The notes under the pieces were generated by a model that was not told the origin of the DNA, did not search any database, and worked only from the letters and a program-made list of their open reading frames with translations. A DNA stretch of 64,000 bases from Planctomycetota bacterium (GTDB lineage Bacteria; Planctomycetota; Planctomycetia; Pirellulales; Lacipirellulaceae): the NCBI GenBank assembly GCA_013286045.1, contig JABDGM010000010.1, positions 1-64,000 of the forward strand. The letters run 5' to 3'. Positions 53,184 through 62,442 of the stretch are shown piece after piece. Each line of letters opens with the position of its first letter. Position 1 is the stretch's first letter. Position numbers and translations under genes: made by a program.

Positions 53184-54467
53184 ATGAACATCCTAGTCGT
53201 CGGAAATGGTGGTCGAGAACACGCGCTGGCGTGGAAGCTCCGTCAAAGCGCCCGCGCCGACCGCGTGTTCGTCGCGCCCGGCAACGCTGGTACGGCACTC
53301 GACGCCGAGAACGTGGACATTCCCGCCACCGATGTAAAAGGGCTCCTCGCTTTTGCGAAGCAAAACAAAATCGAGTTCACCGTCGTCGGCCCAGAAGCCG
53401 CCCTGGCCGTTGGACTCGTCGATGCCCTCCAGAAAGAGGGCCTCCGCGCATTCGGCCCTTCGAAGGCAGCCTCGGAGCTCGAAACCAGCAAAGTCTTCTG
53501 CAAAAACTTGCTCCGTCACGCCGATGTCACAACCGCGGACTACCGCGTCTTCCGCGACGCGCGCGCCGCCAACAATTATCTCACCAATCGCGACGACACA
53601 CCCGTCGTCATCAAGGCCGATGGTCTCGCCGCCGGCAAGGGCGTATTCGTTTGCGACAATCGCGAACAGGCGCTCGACGCCATCGAACGCATCGGGATCC
53701 AAAAAGAATTCGGCGACGCCGGCAATCAAATCGTGATCGAAGAACGCCTCCACGGCCAAGAGGCCAGCGTGCTCGCCATCACCGACGGCCACACGATCAT
53801 CACCATGCCCGCCTGCCAGGACCACAAGCGCGCCCGCGACGGCGACCGCGGCCCCAATACCGGCGGCATGGGCGCCTACTGCCCCACGCCGCTCGTCACC
53901 GACCAAATGCTGGCCAGCGTTGAAGAACGCATTCTGGTCCCCACGATCCACCAAATGAAACGCTCGCGCCGCCCCTTCCGCGGCATCCTCTATGCCGGCC
54001 TCATGGTCACGAACCAGGGCATCGAGGTCCTCGAATACAACGTCCGGTTCGGCGACCCCGAATGCCAACCGCTGCTCATGCGGCTGCAAAGTGACTTGCT
54101 CGACTTACTGGAAGCGACCGCCGACGGACGCCTCGACGAAGTCGCGCCGCCGGTTTGGGACACGCGCCCCGCGGTCTGCGTCGTCATGGCCAGCGAAGGC
54201 TACCCCGGCGCTTACGAACGGGGCCAACCCGTCCGCGGCCTCGACGAAGCCGCTAAGGTGCCCGACGTAAAAGTCTTCCACGCCGGCACCAAAATGAAGG
54301 ACGGCAACGTCGTCACCGACGGCGGCCGCGTGTTCGGCGTCACCGCGCTTGGCTCAAGCATCTCCGCGGCAAAACTCCAAGCCTACACCGCCGTAAAATG
54401 CATCCGCTTCAGCGGCGCATGGTGCCGCAAAGATATCAGCGACAAAGCGCTCACCTACAATGCGTAG
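53184..54467 (+). CDS. purD: Phosphoribosylamine-glycine ligase
   Basis: From the ATG at 53184, 427 residues, the normal PurD length. The N-terminus MNILVVGNGGREHALAWKL is diagnostic, and the ATP-grasp core shows VVIKADGLAAGKGVFVC, a DHKRARDGDRGPNTGGMGAY segment, and EVLEYNVRFGDPECQPLL. It makes glycinamide ribonucleotide in purine synthesis. A longer open frame upstream (from 52917) is Arg- and Ser-rich and not part of the protein. It is divergent from the respiratory operon. Confidence 0.95.
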   Translation: MNILVVGNGGREHALAWKLRQSARADRVFVAPGNAGTALDAENVDIPATDVKGLLAFAKQNKIEFTVVGPEAALAVGLVDALQKEGLRAFGPSKAASELETSKVFCKNLLRHADVTTADYRVFRDARAANNYLTNRDDTPVVIKADGLAAGKGVFVCDNREQALDAIERIGIQKEFGDAGNQIVIEERLHGQEASVLAITDGHTIITMPACQDHKRARDGDRGPNTGGMGAYCPTPLVTDQMLASVEERILVPTIHQMKRSRRPFRGILYAGLMVTNQGIEVLEYNVRFGDPECQPLLMRLQSDLLDLLEATADGRLDEVAPPVWDTRPAVCVVMASEGYPGAYERGQPVRGLDEAAKVPDVKVFHAGTKMKDGNVVTDGGRVFGVTALGSSISAAKLQAYTAVKCIRFSGAWCRKDISDKALTYNA

Positions 54468-54501
54468 CGCGGTTTAGCTCCACCGCCCCGTCTCGCCTCG
54501 C

Positions 54502-55572
54502 TCACACCGTCGCCGGCCGCGCCGCCGGCGCGTCACCCCGCGGCGCCATCACCAGCACCAGCGCCGCCCCAACAACGACAAGAATTAATCCCGCCCAAAA
54601 GAACGGACTCACGTTGCTCCATTGGTGGGTCGAAGAAACCGCGACAAGCGTATTAATCACCGGCGCGCCGCCAAAAACGAGCGGCATCACGAATACGGGC
54701 TTCCCGCCGGAATTGAACGCCAGAATAATCCCGAGCGCCCCGACAGCGCCGAACGCCCCTCCCAAGAGCGCCCAAAACGTACCCACACTGCGATAAGTGC
54801 TCGCCTCGCCCATTTCGCCGAGGAAGAAATACGGCACGATCACCGCGATCACAAAGTACGCGATGCCAACGCAAATCAACGGCCGCAACCGGCTGTGGCT
54901 CATCGCCGCCTGCCCCTTATGCAGCACCGGCCCGTAAGCGCCCCAACTCCCAATCGCCAACGCGATCGAAAGCACACGCAAAATCCAAATCCAAGCGCTC
55001 TCCGAAGCGGTAGCCGTCGGCGCCGGCGGCTTCACCGGCTCCGGCGCTGTCTGAACATTTTGGTCCGCTGCCTCGACGACGGCCTTAGGCGGCGCTCCAT
55101 GCGGCGCGGCGAGCATCACCAACACTGCGCCGAGCACCACAATAATCAGCCCCGCCAGGAACCACGGGCCGATGTCTTTGATCCGGTCCGCCAGGTAAAT
55201 CGTCAGAAACGCATTCACGACTGGCGCACCACCAAACACGAGCGGCATCACGTACACGGGCTTACCACCAAACGTGAAAGCGAGAATGATGCCCAGTGCC
55301 CCAAGCGCGCCCATCGCCCCGCCCGCGATGCTCCAGATCAATCCGAGGACCGTCCATTCCCCTTTCTCGCCCTTGTAATACAGCCAAAGCGCGGGAACGA
55401 TGATTCCCACCAAAAAATACGCCAAGCCCACGCACACGAACGGCCGAAACTTCGCCGGCACGTGATCGATCGTCGACATCCCAAACTGTCCCATCTGGAG
55501 CGTGGGCCCGTACACTCCCCAGCAAAGAACGGTGAGGGCAATCGCCGCAAACAACAAAATCGTATTCCGCAT
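54502..55572 (-). CDS. Membrane protein made of two tandem copies
   Basis: A 356-residue protein with about ten transmembrane helices. The two halves (about 1-155 and 190-345) align through LCWGVYGPTLQMGQ versus GSWGAYGPVLHKGQ, RPFVCVGLAYF versus RPLICVGIAYF, and GALGALGIILAF plus GGKPVYVMPLVFGGAPVVN versus the same words in the second copy. A polar linker lies between. This looks like an internal gene duplication in a small-transporter-like (EamA/DMT) fold. Substrate unknown. Confidence 0.75.
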   Translation of the reverse strand: MRNTILLFAAIALTVLCWGVYGPTLQMGQFGMSTIDHVPAKFRPFVCVGLAYFLVGIIVPALWLYYKGEKGEWTVLGLIWSIAGGAMGALGALGIILAFTFGGKPVYVMPLVFGGAPVVNAFLTIYLADRIKDIGPWFLAGLIIVVLGAVLVMLAAPHGAPPKAVVEAADQNVQTAPEPVKPPAPTATASESAWIWILRVLSIALAIGSWGAYGPVLHKGQAAMSHSRLRPLICVGIAYFVIAVIVPYFFLGEMGEASTYRSVGTFWALLGGAFGAVGALGIILAFNSGGKPVFVMPLVFGGAPVINTLVAVSSTHQWSNVSPFFWAGLILVVVGAALVLVMAPRGDAPAARPATV

Positions 55573-55777
55573 CGAATCTTCCTGTCGTGAACAAGTGAAT
55601 CAAACGCTCATCCTTTAGCGTCGGCCGCCAGGCCGAATCCCCCCACCTTCGCGCCCCTACTCTAATCCGCATCGCGAAAAACAGCTAGTCGCCTCAATTC
55701 TGTGGCTCGCCTCTGTGAGGCCAGCCGCGCCAAAACGCGGCCTTACCGCCTCAACCCAAGGCATAGCACAAGTCCAG

Positions 55778-58700
55778 CTAGTCGCCTCTCAGCGCCGCCA
55801 ACACCGGCCCCCGCACCGCCGTCCTCGTCGACAACCAACCCGCCACCAGCCCCACGATCGCGATCACCCCCAACAAGGTCGCAAGAGTTCCCCACGGTAC
55901 GCTCGCCCCGCGCGGCATCCATTGCGGAATGAGAGCGATCCCCGCCGCCGCGCACCCGATCGCAAGTCCGCCCAAGAGCAAAATCGCATTTTCCTCGACT
56001 ACCATTCTCACGAGCCTGGCGGGCGCAAATCCCTCCGCCCGCATCAACGCCAATTCCGCCCGTCGCTCCAGAACGCTCCGAAGCTGCACCACGGCAAGCC
56101 CGATCGTGCCCAGCAACAACCCGAGCCCACCCAGACTCTGGAACGTCGCCAGATACGTATTTTGCACCGCCAGGAATTGAGCCAACTGCTCTCGCGCGTC
56201 CTTTGCGTCGAACCCTTCATCCGCCAGCGTCGATTCCAATACCTGCGCAACTGCCAACGCATTCGGCTCAGCAGTAGCCTTGCCCTCATGCGGGCTCTTC
56301 ACCGGTTCGATTAAGAAATATCGGTAACCCGCGACATCAGGAAACAACTTCACAAAGTTCGATTCGCTCACAAGAACATTGCCTTGCAGCACGCTGTTCT
56401 CGAGCAATCCGACAATCTGCAGCGTCACGTCTTTTCCCGCCGAGTCGCGAATGGGAAACCGCTTTCCCACGCCGCCAACCTGCAACGTGTACTCCGCCAT
56501 ACTCGCGTCCATCACAACGGGGATGACCTCGCGCCCCGCGTCATCCCTCCCCAAAGTCGCTTCGAGCGCAGACATCGGCGCACTCGAATTCGTCGTCGCG
56601 GCCCACGCAAACGTGTCACGGTCAATCATTGATTGCGGCACGCCGAACACGGTCGGCTGCTTCGGCTGATAAAGATTGAGACAGCTCGCATTCTCACCCG
56701 CTGCCACACGCAGCGAATAGAATCGCCAATCCGCGAGCTTCTTGTTCGCCTCATCCGAAAAACCCAACTCGCGCCGCCCGTCTGCCGTATCAAGATCGTA
56801 GTGAATCGGCAAATCGCTGGTTGCCGTCAGCTCGAAGCCGCCGGTTCCCCCTTCGCTTGTTTTCAATTGAAACACGCTCACCGCCGCAATCAAAAAACTC
56901 GCCGCCGCCACCAGCCCAATCGTCAGCGTGCTGCGGCCCGGATTCCGGGCAATGTTGAAGACCGACAACTGCTGCAAGGAGAAGGACCGATCAATTCTTC
57001 GCTCGCCCTGCAATCGCCGCAGCCGATAACGCAGTTCTCCAAGCAGCAGCACAAGCGCCGTCGCCCCGCTGCCAAAAAAACTCCCGGCCTTCGCTTCCCC
57101 TTCCAGAAAAAAACCGGCCGCACACTGAATCACAACCAGCGCCAGCAAAACAACACTCGCGGCGCGCCAAATCCATCCACGCCGCAACTCCCCGACCGAC
57201 TCCCACATCGACCCCGATGCATTTCCCGCCATAAGCCGCGTCGCCGGCTGGCGCACCAATCGGCGAATCGACCAGCGAATCGTCACCCACGAAACCACGA
57301 TTCCCGTCACCCACCCGATGACCAAACTCATCCACCCCACATGCAACCGGATGAACGGCGTCGAAACCGCCGCCAGCCACCAAGTGCGCAACCCGAACAC
57401 CATCAACCACGCGTACAAAACGCCCAACACGACGCCCACGCTCGCGCCAACCGCCGCGACCCCCGTCCCCTCGCGCGCGAGCAGCCGAGAAGTCGCCCGC
57501 CGATCAACGCCAACAGCCGCCAGCGTTCCAAGTTCGCTCGCCCGCTGTTCGATCCCCAGCCGAAACAAGAGCGCCACGAGCATCACTGCCGCTGCGATCA
57601 AAAAGAAGCTGAAACCGAGAAACAGCCACTCGAAGGGAGTCGTCCCACCAGATGCGGCAAGCCCCTGCTCTCTCACGGGAAGAAATGTCATGCCCATCGC
57701 GGTCCAGTCGACGAGCCCTCCAAGCTGCCGCTCGGCGAGATGCCGTTCGTACTCGAAATTTGATTTGTCCAGCTCGTAGTCTTCCGGATCGAAATCACTG
57801 CGATGCGCCCAAAAAAACCCATCTGTCGGAAACCGAATCAGACTAATCGCCCCCCACCGGCTCGCCCACAATCGCTTCGCCGTGGCGAGCGAAACGAACG
57901 CTTTCGGCGTCGTGCGGTACTCATGCCAATAATCCTCATCCTTCTTCCGCACTTTTTCGACCAACTCAAACGGCAAATCCCAATCGCTGATCGATTTCTG
58001 ATCCGTCACGCCCGGTAGCTCCGGCGTCAAATTCGGATCGGCTGCGAGTTTCGGCTTTCCGTCCGCAGTCTTCAATTCCGCTATCGCCCGCAGCTTGAAA
58101 ACCGGCGCCGGCTCATGCTCGTGCAGTTTTCCGTGTGTGCTCTCCGGTTCGTAGTAAGTCACCGCAATCGGGTCGCCCACTTTGACTTTCAAATCTTCTG
58201 CCGCCCAGCGATTTAGCGCAATCTCATCATCGGCAAGCTTGATCGCCTTGCCTTTGTCATCCCGCAACGGCCCCAGCCGGTCGGTTGAGTCCACACCCGT
58301 GATCGTCGAGTAAGGAATCGTTCGCTTCGAAGGTCCTTCGCCCGCTGAAATCGTATTCGCCAAATACGTAACGACCGGCTGTGAGTATGGAGCAGGCATA
58401 TACTGATCGACGGCCTTCACAACAGCTTCTGGCAGCACCAACTGATCTGCCGAAACAACAAAAGCACCCGTCGGTGACGGGTCCGTTGAGACGGTGACCC
58501 CGAAGTCTTCCAGCTGCGGCCTAAACGAGTTCGCGAGCGCGACGGACCTCTTCCACTCCGTGGCCTTATCCACCGTATTCAAAGTGATGAGTACTGCGTT
58601 CGCCATCTTCGGCTGCTTAAGCAGCTTCTGAATGGTCGCCAACGGCACGAACACATTGCGCGGCAATTGCTGCGTCGGCGCTAGCCCGAACCGAGCGAGC

Positions 58701-59281
58701 CCAGACACCGGAAGCACGGCCCCGACCTTCATCACGCGACTGAGCGATGTATCGTTCTTTTTTCCGAGCGTGCTATCTGCCGGAATCGCTGTCGCGATCG
58801 GAACTCGCAATAGAATCTCGTCGTCTTCGTGCACGCCGAGTTCCCGCGCGATCGGTTCGGTGATCGCGACTTGATCGGCATCCAATCCCATCGCAGGGCC
58901 ACCCTCGCCCAGCGACCAGAAGCTCGACGTGATGCCGAGCACCGATATGTTGGTCGCCCGCCGCGCGTCTTTCCCGCTTCCAGCTTGCAGCGAACCATTC
59001 AAAAAAAAGGCCGGCTCAGCCTCAGAAAAAAATGGCTTCAACGCGGAGTTCGTCGTAAACTCGTTCGCCAGCGCCGCTCGAAACGGATGCTGTGCCACAA
59101 GGACGGTATCAATATTGCCGAGCCGCTCCAGCGTCAAATCACGCAGACTGCCGCGCACAGAATCGCCGACAAGCAAAGCCCCCGTAAGCACAGCCGTAGC
59201 CACCGCCACGCCCAAGATAACGGCAATGTGAATCCTTCGATAATGCCGCAAGCTCGCGAACGTGTAGCGCCAGGCATCCAT
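55778..59281 (-). CDS. Large FtsX-like ABC permease
   Basis: From the ATG at 59281 (adjacent to queE, whose stop lies 2 nt away) 1167 residues. One transmembrane helix lies near the N-terminus (about 15-35) with a large extracytoplasmic domain, then clusters of helices at about 575-725, a second large domain, and three helices near the C-terminus (about 1060-1160) with FtsX-type patterns (LGLLLGTIGLAVVQLRSVLERRAELALMRA-like). It resembles two FtsX/MacB-type modules joined. No ABC ATPase gene is next to it. Transport of lipoproteins or lipids is plausible but not shown. Confidence 0.8.
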   Translation of the reverse strand: MDAWRYTFASLRHYRRIHIAVILGVAVATAVLTGALLVGDSVRGSLRDLTLERLGNIDTVLVAQHPFRAALANEFTTNSALKPFFSEAEPAFFLNGSLQAGSGKDARRATNISVLGITSSFWSLGEGGPAMGLDADQVAITEPIARELGVHEDDEILLRVPIATAIPADSTLGKKNDTSLSRVMKVGAVLPVSGLARFGLAPTQQLPRNVFVPLATIQKLLKQPKMANAVLITLNTVDKATEWKRSVALANSFRPQLEDFGVTVSTDPSPTGAFVVSADQLVLPEAVVKAVDQYMPAPYSQPVVTYLANTISAGEGPSKRTIPYSTITGVDSTDRLGPLRDDKGKAIKLADDEIALNRWAAEDLKVKVGDPIAVTYYEPESTHGKLHEHEPAPVFKLRAIAELKTADGKPKLAADPNLTPELPGVTDQKSISDWDLPFELVEKVRKKDEDYWHEYRTTPKAFVSLATAKRLWASRWGAISLIRFPTDGFFWAHRSDFDPEDYELDKSNFEYERHLAERQLGGLVDWTAMGMTFLPVREQGLAASGGTTPFEWLFLGFSFFLIAAAVMLVALLFRLGIEQRASELGTLAAVGVDRRATSRLLAREGTGVAAVGASVGVVLGVLYAWLMVFGLRTWWLAAVSTPFIRLHVGWMSLVIGWVTGIVVSWVTIRWSIRRLVRQPATRLMAGNASGSMWESVGELRRGWIWRAASVVLLALVVIQCAAGFFLEGEAKAGSFFGSGATALVLLLGELRYRLRRLQGERRIDRSFSLQQLSVFNIARNPGRSTLTIGLVAAASFLIAAVSVFQLKTSEGGTGGFELTATSDLPIHYDLDTADGRRELGFSDEANKKLADWRFYSLRVAAGENASCLNLYQPKQPTVFGVPQSMIDRDTFAWAATTNSSAPMSALEATLGRDDAGREVIPVVMDASMAEYTLQVGGVGKRFPIRDSAGKDVTLQIVGLLENSVLQGNVLVSESNFVKLFPDVAGYRYFLIEPVKSPHEGKATAEPNALAVAQVLESTLADEGFDAKDAREQLAQFLAVQNTYLATFQSLGGLGLLLGTIGLAVVQLRSVLERRAELALMRAEGFAPARLVRMVVEENAILLLGGLAIGCAAAGIALIPQWMPRGASVPWGTLATLLGVIAIVGLVAGWLSTRTAVRGPVLAALRGD

Positions 59282-59282
59282 G

Positions 59283-59969
59283 TCACGTCCCGCGAACCGG
59301 CCCGAACCATTCAATCTGCTTCCGCGGGCAGAAAACGAATCCCTCCGCCTCGCAAAACGGCTTCAGCCAGTCGCCCCTCGCTTCGAGCTGCTCCTGCTTC
59401 GTCCCCTGCGGCATGACGAGCACTCGGTCGCGACTGATCTCCGGAAACTCCACCACATATTCGCGAACCGCCTGCAAATCGTCCCCCGAATCAACGACAA
59501 ACTTTAATTGGTACTGATATTCGCTCACCAACTTTCGAATCACCCCCGGCCGATGTCGCTCCCGTTCATGCCGACGATGCCAATGCGGTTCGTCCTTCGC
59601 GTCCGGTGCCGAGCTCGCAAACTTCGGACTGATCGACATCAAATCGCACTCAACATTCAGATGTAGCGTGCCCGCAGTCTCGATCGTCACGTGCCGCCCA
59701 ATCTCTCGCAGCCGCCCACACAGTGGAATCAACTCCGCAAACAACATCGGCTCGCCACCGGTGACGACGACATGCTCCGAATCCCACTCCTCCACCTGCG
59801 ACACGATCTCATCCGTCGACATATCCCGCCCCTCAGGCTCCCAAGAGGCGTACGGCGTATCGCAAAACCAACACCGCAAGTTGCACCCACTCGCCCGCAC
59901 AAACACACTCGGCACTCCCGTCAGGAAGCCTTCACCCTGCACCGAACGATAAATCTCAGCAATTCGCAT
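59283..59969 (-). CDS. queE: 7-carboxy-7-deazaguanine synthase
   Basis: A 228-residue radical-SAM enzyme. The iron-sulphur site CNLRCWFC (Cys29, Cys33, Cys36) follows an N-terminus starting RIAEIYRSVQGEG, typical of QueE. HVVVTGGEPMLF is the GGEP motif. It converts 6-carboxytetrahydropterin to 7-carboxy-7-deazaguanine in queuosine synthesis. queC and queF lie close by; queD and folE are not in the window. Confidence 0.95.
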   Translation of the reverse strand: MRIAEIYRSVQGEGFLTGVPSVFVRASGCNLRCWFCDTPYASWEPEGRDMSTDEIVSQVEEWDSEHVVVTGGEPMLFAELIPLCGRLREIGRHVTIETAGTLHLNVECDLMSISPKFASSAPDAKDEPHWHRRHERERHRPGVIRKLVSEYQYQLKFVVDSGDDLQAVREYVVEFPEISRDRVLVMPQGTKQEQLEARGDWLKPFCEAEGFVFCPRKQIEWFGPVRGT

Positions 59970-59978
59970 TCGAACTAA

Positions 59979-60130
59979 TTAACCACGGAGGCACGGAGAT
60001 GAAATACATTCGACAGGATTAACAGGATTTACGGGATGCAAGAAAACGAACCGCAGCATCCTGTCGATCCTGTTTATCCTGTCAGAATAAAACTGTCTTC
60101 CTCCGTGACCTCCGAGCCTCCGTGGTTAAT
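59979..60130. repeat. Dispersed palindromic repeat, nested
   Basis: Outer arms: TTAACCACGGAGGCACGGAG at the left and CTCCGTGACCTCCGAGCCTC plus CGTGGTTAA at the right. Inner arms: GACAGGATTAACAGGATT... at about 60012-60038 and its inverse ATCCTGTCGATCCTGTTTAT... at about 60057-60083. The outer arms match the repeat at 42687-42784. It fills the gap between queE and queC; such repeats are seen in many bacterial genomes. Confidence 0.85.
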
Positions 60131-60138
60131 TTCTTTCT

Positions 60139-60846
60139 TTACTTCGTTTGATACGCAATCGGATCTTTCACGCCTGCTTCCGCAAATCCTTTGAGTCGCA
60201 ACTGGCACGCATCGCACCGCCCGCACGAAATGCCCTTCTCATCCGGCGCATAACAGCTGTGCGTAAGTCCATAGTCGACGCCAAGCTCTTCTCCGCGGCA
60301 AATGATGTCCGCCTTCGTCATACGAATCAGCGGCGTGTGAACGTGAAACTCCAGCGTCCCTTCCACCCCCGCTTTGGTGGCGAGGTTGGCCAGCTTTTCG
60401 AACTCGGCAATGAATTCTGGCCGGCAGTCGGGATAGCCCGAGTAGTCGACCGCATTCACGCCGAGAAACAAATCTGCGGCCCCGACCACTTCAGCATATC
60501 CCAGCGCCAAGGACAAAAACACAGTGTTCCGCGCCGGCACATAAGTGATCGCAATCCCGTAACCGATCGCCGCCTCATCTCGATCGAGCGGCACATCGAT
60601 TTCGTCCGTCAACGCGCTCCCGCCAAACTGATCGAGCCCCACTTGCGCCACAACATGCCGCGCTACATCAAGCGACTCACCCACCCGCTTTGCCGCCTGC
60701 AACTCAAATCGATGCCGCTGCCCATAATCGATTGAGAGCGCATAAAGCTCGTACCCATCATGCCGCGCAATCGCCGCCGTCGTCGCCGAGTCCAACCCGC
60801 CGGACAATAAGACCACAGCTTTTCGCTTCGGCGCAGAACTCATCAT
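60139..60846 (-). CDS. queC: 7-cyano-7-deazaguanine synthase
   Basis: A 235-residue ATP-pyrophosphatase-type enzyme. SGGLDS at residues 15-20 is the P-loop; the zinc site lies at the end as a Cys set (one Cys, then CGRCDAC). [17 protein letters not shown] and [17 protein letters not shown] are typical of QueC. It makes preQ0 from 7-carboxy-7-deazaguanine, ammonia and ATP, between the QueE and QueF steps. It is on the same strand as queE, separated by the repeat. Confidence 0.95.
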   Translation of the reverse strand: MMSSAPKRKAVVLLSGGLDSATTAAIARHDGYELYALSIDYGQRHRFELQAAKRVGESLDVARHVVAQVGLDQFGGSALTDEIDVPLDRDEAAIGYGIAITYVPARNTVFLSLALGYAEVVGAADLFLGVNAVDYSGYPDCRPEFIAEFEKLANLATKAGVEGTLEFHVHTPLIRMTKADIICRGEELGVDYGLTHSCYAPDEKGISCGRCDACQLRLKGFAEAGVKDPIAYQTK

Positions 60847-60960
60847 TCAATCCCAAATCCCCAATCCGAAATCCGCAATCGCCTTCCCCCTTCCGCCCTC
60901 CACCTTCCCCCTTACGCTCCATCATGCCACAATGCACGACCCGCCAAAAGGAGCGGCATT

Positions 60961-61320
60961 ATGAGCGATTTCCGCAATTTACTAGAAACCTTCGACAACC
61001 AGTTCCCCGACCGCGATTACCAAATCGAAATCGTGTCGCCGGAATTTACATCTGTTTGCCCACGCACCGGCCAGCCCGATTTCGGCACCATTACGATCAA
61101 CTACACGCCCGACAAACTGTGCGTCGAACTCAAAAGCCTGAAGTTCTACCTCCAAAGCTATCGCAATCAGGGCATCTTTTACGAGCACGTCACGAACACG
61201 ATCCTCGATGACCTCGTCGCCGTCCTGCGCCCGCGCTGGATGAAAATCGAAGCCGCCTTCAACGCCCGCGGCGGTATGACCGAAACCGTCACCGCCAAAT
61301 ACGCCGACACGTACGTTTAG
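60961..61320 (+). CDS. queF: NADPH-dependent 7-cyano-7-deazaguanine reductase
   Basis: A 119-residue short-form (YkvM-type) QueF. The catalytic Cys33 ([15 protein letters not shown]) and the Asp nearby are visible, with [15 protein letters not shown]-type and [11 protein letters not shown] segments. It reduces preQ0 to preQ1, the last step before insertion into tRNA. It is divergent from queC. Confidence 0.95.
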   Translation: MSDFRNLLETFDNQFPDRDYQIEIVSPEFTSVCPRTGQPDFGTITINYTPDKLCVELKSLKFYLQSYRNQGIFYEHVTNTILDDLVAVLRPRWMKIEAAFNARGGMTETVTAKYADTYV

Positions 61321-61366
61321 CCGCGACGCGGAGCGCGCCCCCGCGCCCAACTACCAGAACCATCCC

Positions 61367-62395
61367 ATGCCCGATCGCCCCCAAGTCGTGCTCTCCGGTT
61401 TCGGCGATGAAGCCGCCGTCAACAAGACGGCCGTCGAACAATTCGCCGCGATGTCCGCCGCCGGCCTGCAGTATTACAGCCTGCGGTTTGTCGATCTTGG
61501 CAGCGGCGTCAAGAACGTGATGAAGCTCACGAAGAGCGAAATCACCGACCTCCGCCACATCGAAGACGAATACGGCATGAACGTCGCCTCGATCGGCTCA
61601 CCCATCGGCAAGGTAAAGCTGCGCGATGTCGACGATGGCACCTCAAACCAGTTCGTCCCCTTCGATCGCTACTTGGAGAAGGACGTCGCCCGCGCCTGCG
61701 AGCTCGCCCACGCCTTCGAAACGAAGCTCATCCGTGGCTTCTCCTTCTACCCGCCCAAAGGCGAAGATCCCCGCGAGCACATCGCCCAAACGGCCGACCA
61801 GCTCGGCCAAATCGCCGAGATGTGCCACCGCAGCGACCTAACCTTCGGCCTAGAAATCGAAGCAAATCTGGTCGGCCAAACCGGCGAGCTCATCGCTGAA
61901 CTTCACCGCCGCGCTAACCACCCCGCCCTCGTCACGATCTTCGACGGCGGCAACATCATCAGCCAAGGCTACACTCCGGAAGAAACTTTCCAGCAGTATC
62001 TTGCGATGAAACCCAGCATCGGCTGGATGCACATCAAAGATTACCACGACCCCAAAGCCGCAAAAGGCCGTTCGAAGGGCGGCAACCGGCATGTTGAAGA
62101 GGACGCCCTCAAACACTTCGTGCCGGTCGAGCTCGGCGCGAGCGACCACGAACGCATCCTCCGCGATTTCGCCGGCACGATCCCACAGCTTCAGCAAAAA
62201 CTCACCAAACGCGGCATCCCCGGCGTCATCCTCGACTTGGAACCGCACCTCAAGGGCGGCGGTCAGTTCGGCGGCTTCAGTGGCCCCGATGGCATGGGCG
62301 TCGCCCTCCGTAGCCTTTGCCGCACGCTGGACAAAGTCGAAATCGACTACCATCTGCGCGACTTCGACGACGTCCGTGCCGAGCGCGGCTTCTAG
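61367..62395 (+). CDS. Sugar phosphate isomerase/epimerase-like protein
   Basis: A 342-residue xylose-isomerase-like TIM-barrel protein. GFGDEAAVNKTAVEQFAAMS and LQYYSLRFVDL mark the first strands, IRGFSFYPPKG and LTFGLEIEAN further strands with candidate metal ligands (Glu, His, Asp), and WMHIKDYHD the His-Asp pair typical of this family. It starts 46 bp after queF on the same strand. Substrate unknown. Confidence 0.82.
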   Translation: MPDRPQVVLSGFGDEAAVNKTAVEQFAAMSAAGLQYYSLRFVDLGSGVKNVMKLTKSEITDLRHIEDEYGMNVASIGSPIGKVKLRDVDDGTSNQFVPFDRYLEKDVARACELAHAFETKLIRGFSFYPPKGEDPREHIAQTADQLGQIAEMCHRSDLTFGLEIEANLVGQTGELIAELHRRANHPALVTIFDGGNIISQGYTPEETFQQYLAMKPSIGWMHIKDYHDPKAAKGRSKGGNRHVEEDALKHFVPVELGASDHERILRDFAGTIPQLQQKLTKRGIPGVILDLEPHLKGGGQFGGFSGPDGMGVALRSLCRTLDKVEIDYHLRDFDDVRAERGF

Positions 62396-62442
62396 CAAGA
62401 TCGACGTAACGACCCAGAATGCAACCTAGCGTCGCCGGTGGC

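Noticed and set aside
53193-54089. Long 298-residue minus-strand frame
   Set aside because: It runs opposite to purD, which has clear ATP-grasp motifs; the frame is a codon-bias shadow.
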